Shown: in pieces, positions 51,313 to 60,084 of the stretch | Numbering within the stretch: the stretch's first letter is position 1 | Layout of the letters: every line of letters starts with the position of its first letter | Assembly (NCBI RefSeq): GCF_000282975.1 | Contig: NZ_ALJC01000117.1 | Location: 1 to 64,000, forward strand | Source: Pseudomonas psychrophila HA-4 | GTDB lineage: Bacteria > Pseudomonadota > Gammaproteobacteria > Pseudomonadales > Pseudomonadaceae | DNA: 64,000 bases | Direction: 5' to 3' | Notes under the pieces: model-generated | Told to the model about the DNA's origin: nothing | Database searches by the model: none | The model's input: only the letters and a program-made list of their open reading frames with translations | Made by a program: the position numbers and the translations under genes

Positions 51313-52137
51313 TTACTCAACCTGATCGGAGTCGATCTTGAAATGACGCTCGGCCTGGTTCGATTTGGTGCCGGGGCCGTACCATTTCAGGTACAACTTC
51401 TCGGCCTCACCCGAGCTTTCAAGACGCGCGAGCGTTTTGTCGACTGCCACTTTCAAGTCGCCGCTGTCTTTGCGAACCGCCAGCGCCAACGCTTCGGTGC
51501 TGAGGTTTTCAGGGAGGATTGCGTAGCCCTTGGCGGCTGCGCCGATCTTTGCGTAATCGTTAGTCAGGGCCGACTCATCATCGACGAAGGCCTTGCCTTT
51601 GCCTTGTTGCAACGCCAGCAGCGCTTGTTGCGAGGTGTCAAAGGTCACAACTTTAGCAGTAGGCAGCGCCTTGAGGATGTTGGGTTCCTGAGTACCGCCT
51701 TTCACGGTCAGAATTTTTTCCCCGGCCAGTTGATCAAGCGCAGTAACGCCGCTGGATTTTTTCACCAAGGCTTTTTGCCCAGTAATCAACACCGAATTCG
51801 AAAAATCGACCAACGCTTCACGTTCTTTGTTGTGAGTCAGCGAAGCGGCCAGCAGATCAACTCGCCCCTGTTGCAACTCTGGAATGCGCGCCGCTACGGC
51901 GATCTGTTTGTAGACCGGCTTAACGCCCAGGTCCTTGGCAATTTCATTGCCCAGATCGATCTCGTAACCAATGATCTGGCGGGTCTTAGGGTCGACGAAA
52001 CTGTTGGGCTCATCAGTACCCAAGGTACCGATCACAATCTCACCCTTGTTTTTGATGGCGGCGACATCGGCAAAAACGCCAGCGCTCACGAGAGACAACG
52101 CAACTGCAACGGCCGAACTCAGAAGGCTAATTCTCAT
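51313..52137 (-). CDS. Amino-acid ABC transporter periplasmic binding protein
   Basis: Family 3 solute-binding protein of 274 aa. The signal peptide is MRISLLSSAVAVALSLVSAGVFA. Family blocks GEIVIGTLGTDEPNSFVDP, GYEIDLGNEIAKDLGVKP and GRVDLLAASLTHNKERE are present. It is the first gene of an operon of five, ending in the iron oxygenase. The ligand is not predictable from sequence alone; glutamate/aspartate/cystine-type substrates are typical of the family. Confidence 0.93.
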   Translation of the reverse strand: MRISLLSSAVAVALSLVSAGVFADVAAIKNKGEIVIGTLGTDEPNSFVDPKTRQIIGYEIDLGNEIAKDLGVKPVYKQIAVAARIPELQQGRVDLLAASLTHNKEREALVDFSNSVLITGQKALVKKSSGVTALDQLAGEKILTVKGGTQEPNILKALPTAKVVTFDTSQQALLALQQGKGKAFVDDESALTNDYAKIGAAAKGYAILPENLSTEALALAVRKDSGDLKVAVDKTLARLESSGEAEKLYLKWYGPGTKSNQAERHFKIDSDQVE

Positions 52138-52307
52138 CTCAGGATCTCAAAAGAAAAACTTAAGAACGTGACCCCGCCACTGATCAGCAGTGCAGGCCAT
52201 TAGCCTTGGATACTAACAACCAGAACTTAAAGAGATAAAAGAACTATTTAATATATCTATATCGCATTAATGATTATCGGGCAGCTGTGACGAGTGCCAT
52301 TCCTCCT

Positions 52308-52394
52308 TGTGGGCGCGGGCTTGCTCGCGATGCAGACGACTCGGCCTATCTGTTACACCTTGTCGACCCAATCGCGAGCAAGCCCGCGCCCACA
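52308..52394. repeat. REP doublet with perfect 24-bp arms
   Basis: The arm 52308-52331 (starting TGTGGGCGCGGGCTTGC) and the arm 52371-52394 (ending CCCGCGCCCACA) are perfect inverted repeats over 24 bp, separated by 39 bp. This is the typical paired REP (REPIN) form of fluorescent pseudomonads. It lies in the 270-bp gap between the amino-acid and metal ABC operons; no gene is seen there. Confidence 0.92.
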
Positions 52395-52407
52395 GAGTAC
52401 AGACGCT

Positions 52408-53295
52408 TTAATTGCCCTTCATGGCCGCCGTCAGCTTGTCGACGTTGTAGCGGAACATTTGCGCATACGTCGGCGCCGGGCCATCAACAGGTGACAGCGA
52501 TTCAACGTAAAGCTCACCACCCGGTTGCGCGCCGCTGGCATTAGCGATTTGCTTGACCAGCCGCGGGTCACTGGAGTTTTCGAAGAAGTAGGTACTGACG
52601 TGCTCTTGCTTGATCTGTTTGATCAACGTGGCCACATCCGCCGCGGACGCTTCAGTTTCTGTCGAAAAGCCCAGCGGTGACAGGAAGGTCACGCCGTAAG
52701 CATCGCCGAAGTAACCAAACGCATCATGCGAGGTCAGAACCTTGCGTTTGTCACCCGGGATTGCCTGAACCTGCGCGCGGGCATAAGCATCAAGCTGTTC
52801 CAACTGCTTGATGTACTGCTCGCCCTTGGCTTGATAATCGCTGGCGTTGTCCGGGTCGGCCTTCTGCAAGGCACTGATGATATTGCGCACATAGACCACG
52901 CCATTCGCTGCACTGTTCCAGGCATGCGGGTCGGTGATCTGCTTGCCATCTTCCTCCATGCTGCGGGTCTTGATGCCATTGGACAGCACCACCGGCTGGC
53001 CTTGGTAACCCGAGGCTTTGATCAAGCGATCCAGCCACCCTTCCAAGTGCAAACCACTGACAAAAACGATATCGGCTCGCTTCAACGCTTGCGCATCATT
53101 AGGTGTGGGTTCGTAGGCATGCGGGTCGCCGTTGGGGCCAATCAGTGAGGTCACGTGCACATGGTCGCCGCCCACGTTATGCACCATGTCGGCGATGACG
53201 GTGAACGACGCCACCGCTTCGATGGGTTTGGCCTGAGCAAGGCCGGCAATACTCGACAATGCGAAAACAGCAGCCAGCAGTGTTAACGGCTTCAT
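52408..53295 (-). CDS. Zn/Mn-type ABC transporter binding protein
   Basis: Cluster A-I periplasmic metal receptor of 295 aa. The signal peptide is MKPLTLLAAVFALSSIAGLAQA. Probable metal ligands are His in DPHAYEP, His in DPHAW and His in TSHDAFGYF, with an acidic residue near VESLS. Three His point to zinc (TroA/ZnuA type) rather than the Glu-containing manganese type. There is no His-rich loop. It is the last gene of the operon. Confidence 0.92.
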   Translation of the reverse strand: MKPLTLLAAVFALSSIAGLAQAKPIEAVASFTVIADMVHNVGGDHVHVTSLIGPNGDPHAYEPTPNDAQALKRADIVFVSGLHLEGWLDRLIKASGYQGQPVVLSNGIKTRSMEEDGKQITDPHAWNSAANGVVYVRNIISALQKADPDNASDYQAKGEQYIKQLEQLDAYARAQVQAIPGDKRKVLTSHDAFGYFGDAYGVTFLSPLGFSTETEASAADVATLIKQIKQEHVSTYFFENSSDPRLVKQIANASGAQPGGELYVESLSPVDGPAPTYAQMFRYNVDKLTAAMKGN

Positions 53296-53327
53296 TGGAA
53301 TCCCCTCTTCTTTTTGCGTGCCTGAAA

Positions 53328-54197
53328 TCAGTGGGCGAGATGCGCTTTCGGGAACAGGCGGCGCACAATTCCGCTGCGCCCGAACAGCAGCGAAAACACA
53401 TAAAAGGCGCTGGCGGTCAGCACAATCGCGGGGCCGGAAGCGACGCCGGCATGGAAGGACACGATCAAGCCAATAAAGCCTGACAAGGTGGCAACCAAGG
53501 TCGAGATGATCATCAGCGCGCTTAAGGATGTGGCCCAGAACCGCGAGACGGTCGCAGGGATGATCATCATGCCCACGGCCATCAATGTGCCAAGTGCCTG
53601 GAAGCCCGCCACCAGGTTGAGCACGACCAGCAACAGAAACAGCACATGATAGAGCGATCCGCTGCCGCCGACTGCACGCAAGAACCCGGGATCAAAACAC
53701 TCCAGCACCAGCGGTCGATAAATCAGTGCGAGTACGATCAAGGTAAATGAGGCGATGCCACCGACCATGAAAATGGCCGGATTATCAATGGCCAAAATCG
53801 TGCCGAACAGCACATGCAGCAGGTCCACGCTGGAACCATGCAACGAAACAATAAGCACGCCTGCGGCCAAAGACGTCAGATAAAAGCTCGCGAAACTGGC
53901 GTCTTCACGCAGGCTCGTGAATCGGCTGACCAGCCCTGACAGCAAGGCCACCAAGAGACCTGCGATCAATCCGCCAAACCCCATCGCGGGCAATGACAAA
54001 CCTGCAAACAGAAAGCCCACCGCGGCTCCCGGCAACACCGCATGACTCATGGCGTCTCCCACCAAACTCATGCGCCGCAACATCAACAACACGCCAACCG
54101 GGCCAGAGCCGATACCCAGCGCCAGGCAGGCGATCAGGGCTCTGCGCATAAAACCAAACTCGACAAAAGGCTGAATCAACGTCTGATAAATCATCAT
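53328..54197 (-). CDS. Zn/Mn-type ABC transporter permease
   Basis: ABC-3 family permease of 289 aa with about eight helices. Typical segments are MSLVGDAMSHAVLPGAAVGFLFAG near residue 45 and GTLMAVGMMIIPATVSRFWA in the C-terminal half. It overlaps the ATPase stop by four bases and precedes the binding protein gene by 32 bases. Metal is as for the binding protein. Confidence 0.93.
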   Translation of the reverse strand: MMIYQTLIQPFVEFGFMRRALIACLALGIGSGPVGVLLMLRRMSLVGDAMSHAVLPGAAVGFLFAGLSLPAMGFGGLIAGLLVALLSGLVSRFTSLREDASFASFYLTSLAAGVLIVSLHGSSVDLLHVLFGTILAIDNPAIFMVGGIASFTLIVLALIYRPLVLECFDPGFLRAVGGSGSLYHVLFLLLVVLNLVAGFQALGTLMAVGMMIIPATVSRFWATSLSALMIISTLVATLSGFIGLIVSFHAGVASGPAIVLTASAFYVFSLLFGRSGIVRRLFPKAHLAH

Positions 54198-54949
54198 GAC
54201 TGCTGCTCCTCATTCATCGCGCAGGGGGTTGCGTCATCGCTCCAGTACTCCGCCATGTTGCGCGCCCGACGCAAATTGTCGGCGTGCAAAACGGTGTCGG
54301 TGTCGCCCCAGGCAATCGCTTCGCGCGCCATCAGCAGCGTGTTGGGAAAGTGTTTGCGAACTTGGTCTATGTCGTGCAAAACCGCGATCACGGTACGGCC
54401 CTGACCATGCCAGTCGCGGATCAGCTTCAGCAGATCTTGCGTGGTACGGGCGTCAATGGCAGTGAACGGCTCGTCCAAAAGAATGACTGCCGCGTTCTGC
54501 ATCAATAAGCGTGCAAACAACACCCGCTGAAATTGCCCCGCTGAAAGCGACCCGACACTGCGACGTTCAAACCCTTCAAGTCCTACTGCCAGCAACGCCT
54601 CTTGTGCCTGCCGAGCCTGCTCGCGACTGACACCGCGAAAAGCGCCGATGCTGCGCCACGCGCCCATGATCACTGTGTCTGCAACATTTAACGGAAAGCT
54701 GCGGTCGATTTCGGCGGCTTGCGGTAGATAACCAACATTGTGCAGCGCAAGGCTGCCGCGATCGACTCGCCCGGCGGCAGGTTTTAACGTCCCGGCAATG
54801 GCTTTAATCAGCGTTGATTTGCCAGCGCCATTGGGGCCAACAATCGCCGTGAGGCTGCCTGCCTCAAAACACCCACTGATGTGATGCACCGCGGGGCGGC
54901 GTTCATACGTGACGGTAAGGTCATCAAGGCTAATCCTGACTGCACTCAT
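54194..54949 (-). CDS. Zn/Mn-type ABC transporter ATPase
   Basis: ATPase of 251 aa energising the metal importer. Walker A is GPNGAGKST, the signature is LSAGQFQRVLFARLL, and Walker B is VILLDEPFTAID. The start ATG at 54949 overlaps the stop of a 46-codon frame (ATGA), which suggests translational coupling. A longer frame from 54982 would read within that small gene in a different phase. Confidence 0.93.
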   Translation of the reverse strand: MSAVRISLDDLTVTYERRPAVHHISGCFEAGSLTAIVGPNGAGKSTLIKAIAGTLKPAAGRVDRGSLALHNVGYLPQAAEIDRSFPLNVADTVIMGAWRSIGAFRGVSREQARQAQEALLAVGLEGFERRSVGSLSAGQFQRVLFARLLMQNAAVILLDEPFTAIDARTTQDLLKLIRDWHGQGRTVIAVLHDIDQVRKHFPNTLLMAREAIAWGDTDTVLHADNLRRARNMAEYWSDDATPCAMNEEQQS

Positions 54950-55086
54950 GGAATAGACACCGCCCATGCAATACCCAGCCACAACACAACCAAAATGGCC
55001 ACAGATACCAGCAGTCGCCTACCCGCAGATTGAGCCAGTGCAGAACCGGCAATTGCGCCAACAAGGGGGGATAGAGAAGTCTTCAC
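54946..55086 (-). CDS. Small membrane protein heading the metal ABC operon
   Basis: A 46-codon frame starting with GTG at 55086 encodes VKTSLSPLVGAIAGSALAQS..., then a hydrophobic helix at residues 25-43 (LLVSVAILVVLWLGIAWAV). The stop overlaps the ATPase start as ATGA. It lies directly downstream of a Zur-like palindrome. One membrane helix and coupling to a transporter suggest an accessory subunit, but I do not recognise the family. The ribosome-binding site is weak, which lowers confidence. Confidence 0.6.
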   Translation of the reverse strand: MKTSLSPLVGAIAGSALAQSAGRRLLVSVAILVVLWLGIAWAVSIP

Positions 55087-55105
55087 GCGGGTCGCTCGAA
55101 ATATA

Positions 55106-55122
55106 ATGTAATGATATTACAT
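55106..55122. promoter_or_regulatory. Zur-like palindrome upstream of the metal ABC operon
   Basis: ATGTAAT-GAT-ATTACAT is a perfect palindrome with a three-base centre, similar to Zur boxes of gamma-proteobacteria. It is 20 bases upstream of the small membrane protein start. It suggests zinc-dependent repression; a Fur- or Mur-type site is an alternative. Confidence 0.65.
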
Positions 55123-55209
55123 CCCGATAAATGATTATGCCTAGTGAATATCTGAACCGGTCATCGAACGCTGAAAATGCCTATGCACCCAGAGCCTGGG
55201 CTGTCTTAT

Positions 55210-56490
55210 TCAATATCCGTTCTTTTTAATCGAGTACATCGCCGTGTCCGCGTGGTGCAGCAACTGCTGGGAGTCATCACCGTGCTCGGGGTACACGGCA
55301 ATACCAATGCTGGGCACGATGTTGAGCACGTGACCGTCAAGCTGTATTGGCTGGCTGAGATCCTTGCGAACTTTTTGTGCCACGATTAACCCATGCGCTG
55401 GATGCTTGATGTTTTCCAACACCAGCACAAATTCGTCCCCACTCATTCTGGCAACCGTGTCGCTTTCACGGACGCACGCCTTCAAACGCAGCGCCACCTG
55501 TTGCAACAGCGCATCGCCGACAGCATGTCCGTAGCTATCGTTGACGAGCTTAAAGTCGTCCAGGTCCACATACAGCACAGCCAAATACGCGTGCTCGCGT
55601 TTTGCACGGGCCAGCGCGCTGTTCAAACGCTCATAGAGAAAATCACGATTGGGCAAGCGTGTCAGCGCGTCGTGTTGCGCCAGATACTGCAAGCGAGCAT
55701 GCAGCTTTTGCCGTTCGATGGCCGCTGCTACCTGTGCCGACACGAACAGCAGCAGTTCTTTGTGTGACTCGGTGTAGCACTCGCTTGCTGCTGAACTCAT
55801 CACCAGCAGTACTCCGATGATGCCGTTTTGCGTGGTCAGCGGGACGCCCAGCCACGATGGCGAATCCTGAACGCTGTGCAGCACAGGCAGTCCGCTGCGA
55901 ATCACTTGGTCACATAGCCGATCCATCTCAAACATCGAATGTTCAGCGTGTTCAGCAACGTGATAGGGGAAATCAAATGAGCCTTGGGACTGGTCACAGA
56001 GCGCTACCGCAAAATTCAACGCCGGTAACCATTGACCAATCAGTTGGTGCACACGCTTGAACAGCGCTAACAAATTCTCAGCGGCATGGGCGGCTTCGGA
56101 GATGGCAAACAGCGCCAATTGCCGCGACTCGGCCTGTTTGCGTTCAGTGATGTCACGGGCGACAGCGACGCGCAGTTGATAGGTCTCGGACCAGCGCGCA
56201 GTCCATGAAATATGGACCACGCGCCCATCCTTGCGCAGGTAGCGGTTCTCGAAGTTGAGCTGAGGCTTGCCGCCCATGACTTCACTGGCGGCACGTAACG
56301 TGCGCTCATGATCCGCGGGCAAAACCAGCTCAATCATGGGGCGGCCGATCAGTTCGTGTTGTTCGTAGCCGAACACGCGTTCACAGGCCGCACTGACATA
56401 AACGAAATGCCCATGACGGTCGACGACACAGACCGCATCCAGCAACAGGTCAATAAAACTGGCTTGTGACAGGTATTCTTTGATGTCCAT
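55210..56490 (-). CDS. PAS-GAF-GGDEF protein
   Basis: Probable diguanylate cyclase of 426 aa with no membrane segment. A PAS/PAC domain occupies about 10-120 (FIDLLLDAVCVVDRHGHFVYVS through VAVARDITERKQ). A GAF-like domain follows at about 130-265. The GGDEF domain at about 275-426 includes HDALTRLPNRDFLYERL and VLYVDLDDFKLVND. The signature reads RMSGDEF, so the first Gly of GGDEF is Ser. Some SGDEF proteins are active, so cyclic-di-GMP synthesis is plausible but not certain. Confidence 0.88.
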   Translation of the reverse strand: MDIKEYLSQASFIDLLLDAVCVVDRHGHFVYVSAACERVFGYEQHELIGRPMIELVLPADHERTLRAASEVMGGKPQLNFENRYLRKDGRVVHISWTARWSETYQLRVAVARDITERKQAESRQLALFAISEAAHAAENLLALFKRVHQLIGQWLPALNFAVALCDQSQGSFDFPYHVAEHAEHSMFEMDRLCDQVIRSGLPVLHSVQDSPSWLGVPLTTQNGIIGVLLVMSSAASECYTESHKELLLFVSAQVAAAIERQKLHARLQYLAQHDALTRLPNRDFLYERLNSALARAKREHAYLAVLYVDLDDFKLVNDSYGHAVGDALLQQVALRLKACVRESDTVARMSGDEFVLVLENIKHPAHGLIVAQKVRKDLSQPIQLDGHVLNIVPSIGIAVYPEHGDDSQQLLHHADTAMYSIKKNGY

Positions 56491-56566
56491 AGCGTGTTCT
56501 ATGCCTCAGGGTCGAAGGTAAGCATCCATCCCTGTCACTCGCACGCTGCACTCCTTGCAGTTCACC

Positions 56567-57202
56567 TCAATCGTTACTGCTCACCAACCCCGGCAGTGCA
56601 TGCGCCAAGGCACTGATCGCAAAACCGATAAACATCAGGCCGCACAAACGTGTAATCAGCAATTCATGGCGTTGATACAGCGCCCGAACATGTCCTGCCC
56701 CCACGATCCCGATCAAGATCGCGTAAGCCAGCGCCCCACCCACAAAGCTCAATGCGATAAGCCAAGGCAGCATGGACCAGGTCAGCAGTTCGGCACGTCC
56801 TGACAGCAGCGCAGTAAACGTCGCCACGGCCACCGGATAGGCTTTGGGATTGGTCAAACCGAAGAAAATACCGTGGGCAAAGGGCTGCCGTGCAGGGCCT
56901 TGCTGCGCCCCGCTACTGCGCTTGGCCCGCACGGCACGCAGGCCCAGCCAAAACAGATAAAGACCGCTGAGCAGGCCGAGCACATTGAAAGCGGTACTGC
57001 CAAATTCGCGCGCACCCACAATCGCAATCAGCGCTGTGCTGCACCAAATGACATCCCCCAACAAATGACCGCAGAGAAATCCAGCGCCCGCACGACGCCC
57101 GCGGGTAGCGCCAATCCCAAAAACAGCGAGGACGCCTGGTCCGGGAGTGATGCCATAGATAAAGCCCGAGGCCAGAACGGCCAGCAACAACGAAGGTGTC
57201 AT
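56567..57202 (-). CDS. LysE/RhtB family exporter
   Basis: Inner-membrane amino-acid exporter of 211 aa with about six helices. The family N terminus is seen as LLLAVLASGFIYGITPGPGVLAVFGIGATRGRRAG, and GIFFGLTNPKAYPVAVATFTALL is the conserved central block. The ATG at 57202 (MTPSLLL) is correct for the family; a longer frame adds 23 charged residues. The substrate is unknown. Confidence 0.88.
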   Translation of the reverse strand: MTPSLLLAVLASGFIYGITPGPGVLAVFGIGATRGRRAGAGFLCGHLLGDVIWCSTALIAIVGAREFGSTAFNVLGLLSGLYLFWLGLRAVRAKRSSGAQQGPARQPFAHGIFFGLTNPKAYPVAVATFTALLSGRAELLTWSMLPWLIALSFVGGALAYAILIGIVGAGHVRALYQRHELLITRLCGLMFIGFAISALAHALPGLVSSND

Positions 57203-57350
57203 GCGCAACGCTCCAGAAAAATCATGCTTCACGCGCTTCAGTCGCCCGTGAAGTTGTTCGATTTTGCACATTCTGAAACGTTATGTAACTGCACATCAGG
57301 CAAAACGCCATCAATCTTCAGCAAAACCTAGCGTTTAGACCGTCAAGGCC

Positions 57351-58505
57351 TTATCGACGCCCAAAATAATTCACCACCAACCGGTCAACCCAGCCCCAGA
57401 TACGCTGTTTAACTCGCCCCCACAGTGGCCGTGACTGCCAGGTTTGCAAGCTGATGGGCTGGCTCTGGGCGAAGTCTGCAATGAAACTGGCGGTCACCGC
57501 CTGAGTCAGCGCGGGGTCGAACGCTTCAAGGTTGGCCTCAAGGTTGAAGCGCAGGTTCCAGTGATCAAAGTTGCAAGAACCGATGCTGGTCCACCCGTCG
57601 ATCAGGACCATTTTCAGATGCAAAAAACGCGGCTGATATTCAAATATCTGCACCCCGGATTTAAGCAGTCGCGGGTAGTAACGATGCCCGGCATAACGTA
57701 CAGACGGGTGATCGGTGCGCGGGCCCGTCAGCAGCAGACGCACATCAACCCCCCGATTGGCCGCACGGCGCAGCGAGCGCCGAACACTCCAAGTCGGTAA
57801 AAAATAAGGCGTAGCCAACCAGATATTCTGTTTGGCGCTGTTAATGGCCCGCACCAGCGAATGCACAATATCGCGATGCTGATGGGCATCGGCATAGGCT
57901 ACGCGGCCCATGCCCTCGCCCTTTTCAGGCACTCGTGGCAGCCGCACAAGCCCGAAATGCCTGGCGGGCTTCCATGCTTTTCGGCTGATGTTGGCGCGCC
58001 ATTGACGCTCAAACAGCATCTGCCAGTCTTGAACCAGCGGGCCTTGGATCTCGACCATGACTTCATGCCAGTCACAGGTGTTTCCCAGAGGCTGCCAAAA
58101 CTCATCGGTGACACCCGTGCCGCCCACCACCGCTAACTGCTGATCCACCAGCAGCAACTTGCGGTGGTCGCGGTACAGATTATTCAGGCCACGGCGCCAG
58201 CTCAGCGGGTTGTAAAACCGAAGTTCAACACCGGCCTCTGTCAGCCTGCGACGCAAGTCCGAGGTAAACGCAAGGCTGCCATAGCCATCGAACAAGCAGC
58301 GCACCCGCACCTCACGCCGGGCAGCGTGTTCAAGTGCATGGACGATAGTTTCAGCGCAGTTTCCGGCTTCAACCAGATAGAACTCAAGATCAATGTGTGC
58401 GTGCGCCTGATCGATGGCCGCCAACATGCGCGGAAAAAATGCAGGACCATCTATCAGCAGTTCGAACTGATTGGCGCTGCGCCATGGAAACACTGCGCCA
58501 GCCAT
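57351..58505 (-). CDS. clsB: Phospholipase D-family cardiolipin synthase (ClsB-like)
   Basis: Membrane-associated enzyme of 384 aa that should join phosphatidylglycerol units to form cardiolipin. Two HKD motifs are intact: HRKLLLVD near residue 112 and HLKMVLID near residue 303. There are no N-terminal membrane helices, which distinguishes ClsB/YbhO from ClsA. It begins one base after the yceI stop, so the two genes form an operon. Confidence 0.88.
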   Translation of the reverse strand: MAGAVFPWRSANQFELLIDGPAFFPRMLAAIDQAHAHIDLEFYLVEAGNCAETIVHALEHAARREVRVRCLFDGYGSLAFTSDLRRRLTEAGVELRFYNPLSWRRGLNNLYRDHRKLLLVDQQLAVVGGTGVTDEFWQPLGNTCDWHEVMVEIQGPLVQDWQMLFERQWRANISRKAWKPARHFGLVRLPRVPEKGEGMGRVAYADAHQHRDIVHSLVRAINSAKQNIWLATPYFLPTWSVRRSLRRAANRGVDVRLLLTGPRTDHPSVRYAGHRYYPRLLKSGVQIFEYQPRFLHLKMVLIDGWTSIGSCNFDHWNLRFNLEANLEAFDPALTQAVTASFIADFAQSQPISLQTWQSRPLWGRVKQRIWGWVDRLVVNYFGRR

Positions 58506-58506
58506 A

Positions 58507-59103
58507 TCAACGGGCCGTGAAGATCAGCACCGCACTCACCGGTACTGAAAAGCTGATAGCCGACAATCCGGCCAATTTACGCAGACTTTCAAGTTCTGGC
58601 TGCAAACCAAAATCTTCGGCTTGCAACATCAGTGGCTCCAGGGTCACGACTTGAAAACGATGCTCGTCCAGACGTGTCGCCAACAGTTCGGCCTCATAGG
58701 TGTGCTGCTTGTCACGCAAATGGACAGTCACCGGCAAGTGCAATTCCAGTTGCGCGCCAGGCGCAAGGTCGTTGATGGGTTGCAGGTTTATTTGCGCGGT
58801 AATTCGCGCCTCCGGGAAGTGCTTGAAATCGAACAACTGATCGCGCATACGCTCATCGCGCAAAGGCACCGCGCTGTTGACCGAGTCCATTTCGATGCGC
58901 AATTGCGCCTGTCCCTTTCGGTCCACTTTGCCGTGCAACACCAAAAAACGGTGCATGTTCGCGACATTGGCATTTTGCGTGGTGATAAATGCAAGACGGG
59001 ATGACTCACCGTCCAAGTACCAATTGGCCTGAGCAGACAGGCTGACACCCAAGGTCAATAACAGGGCGCAGGTTGAAGATAAAAACGCTTTAAACATAGA
59101 CAC
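58507..59103 (-). CDS. YceI family periplasmic protein
   Basis: Protein of 198 aa with the signal peptide MSMFKAFLSSTCALLLTLGVSLSAQA. The lipocalin-like YceI fold is indicated by WYLDGESSRLAFITTQNANV and by LRDERMRDQLFDFKHFPEARITAQI. The family binds isoprenoid-like lipids; the specific ligand here is unknown. It is cotranscribed with clsB and divergent from olsB. Confidence 0.87.
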   Translation of the reverse strand: MSMFKAFLSSTCALLLTLGVSLSAQANWYLDGESSRLAFITTQNANVANMHRFLVLHGKVDRKGQAQLRIEMDSVNSAVPLRDERMRDQLFDFKHFPEARITAQINLQPINDLAPGAQLELHLPVTVHLRDKQHTYEAELLATRLDEHRFQVVTLEPLMLQAEDFGLQPELESLRKLAGLSAISFSVPVSAVLIFTAR

Positions 59104-59217
59104 TCATCGGCAAGAAAAGGAAAGAACAGTACCCCGAGTCAAGCTGTCTGGGCAGATTATTATTACAGCGTCTCTGAACACTTATCTGCCACGCCAGTTC
59201 CTTTAAACCCAAATCGG

Positions 59218-59246
59218 CTGTCATACAAGCATCACCCAATTGTCAT
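59218..59246 (+). promoter_or_regulatory. Partial Pho box upstream of olsB
   Basis: Three 7-mers at 11-base spacing read CTGTCAT (59218-59224), GCATCAC (59229-59235) and TTGTCAT (59240-59246). The outer two match the PhoB half-site CTGTCAT at 7/7 and 6/7; the middle one is poor. The olsB start is 82 bases downstream. Phosphate-starvation control of ornithine lipid synthesis is known in Pseudomonas. Confidence 0.5.
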
Positions 59247-59328
59247 GGTCATGACACTGCTGCTCCTTAGCCTGAGATTGCACACCTCAGTCGACAAGGC
59301 AGGCTTGATACCTGCACGGAGATTCGCA

Positions 59329-60084
59329 ATGGCCCAGATCGCCCGTATCCGCGACACCGCTCAAGAACGCCGACTGCAGGCAGAACGTTTGCTTGGCCCA
59401 GAGGCCTTGCGCGAGGCTCAAGCCTTGCGCTTTCGGGTCTTCAGTGGCGAGCTAAACGCCAAGTTGAAAAGTGCAGAACGGGGTCTGGACATAGACGATT
59501 ACGATGCTCACTGCGACCACATTGGTGTGCGTGACCTCAATACCGGCCTATTAGTCGCCACCACGCGTCTGCTGGACCACAGTGCCGCGCGAAACATCGG
59601 TCACTTTTACAGCGAGCAAGAATTCAGCCTGCACGGGCTGGCGCACCTGCAAGGGCCGATCCTTGAGATTGGCCGTACGTGTGTCGATCCGGCCTACCGC
59701 AATGGCGGCACCATTGCGGTGTTATGGGGCGAATTGGCTGAAGTCCTCAATCAGGGCGACTACCACTACCTGATGGGTTGCGCGAGCATTCCGATGCAAG
59801 ATGGCGGCATTCAGGCCCAGGCGATCATGCAACGTCTGCGCGAGCGCTATCTGTGCACTGAGCACTTGCGTGCAGACCCCAAAAAGCCGCTGCCGGCGCT
59901 GGAAGTGCCGGCCAACGTTATCGCCGAAATGCCGCCGCTGCTCAAAGCCTACATGCGCCTAGGCGCCAAGATTTGTGGCGAGCCCTGCTGGGATGAAGAT
60001 TTCCAGGTAGCGGACGTTTTTATTCTGCTCAAGCGTGATGAGTTGTGCCCGCGTTATGCGCGCCACTTCAAGGCAGCTATGTAA
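59329..60084 (+). CDS. olsB: L-ornithine N-alpha-acyltransferase OlsB
   Basis: Adds a 3-hydroxyacyl group from ACP to ornithine, the first step of ornithine lipid synthesis. The protein is 251 aa of the GNAT-like PF13444 type, with LGPEALREAQALRFRVFSGE and EIGRTCVDPAYRNGGTIAVLWGEL. The ATG at 59329 gives the family N terminus; the longer frame from 59245 lies in the promoter region. The TAATG overlap couples it to olsA. Confidence 0.92.
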   Translation: MAQIARIRDTAQERRLQAERLLGPEALREAQALRFRVFSGELNAKLKSAERGLDIDDYDAHCDHIGVRDLNTGLLVATTRLLDHSAARNIGHFYSEQEFSLHGLAHLQGPILEIGRTCVDPAYRNGGTIAVLWGELAEVLNQGDYHYLMGCASIPMQDGGIQAQAIMQRLRERYLCTEHLRADPKKPLPALEVPANVIAEMPPLLKAYMRLGAKICGEPCWDEDFQVADVFILLKRDELCPRYARHFKAAM

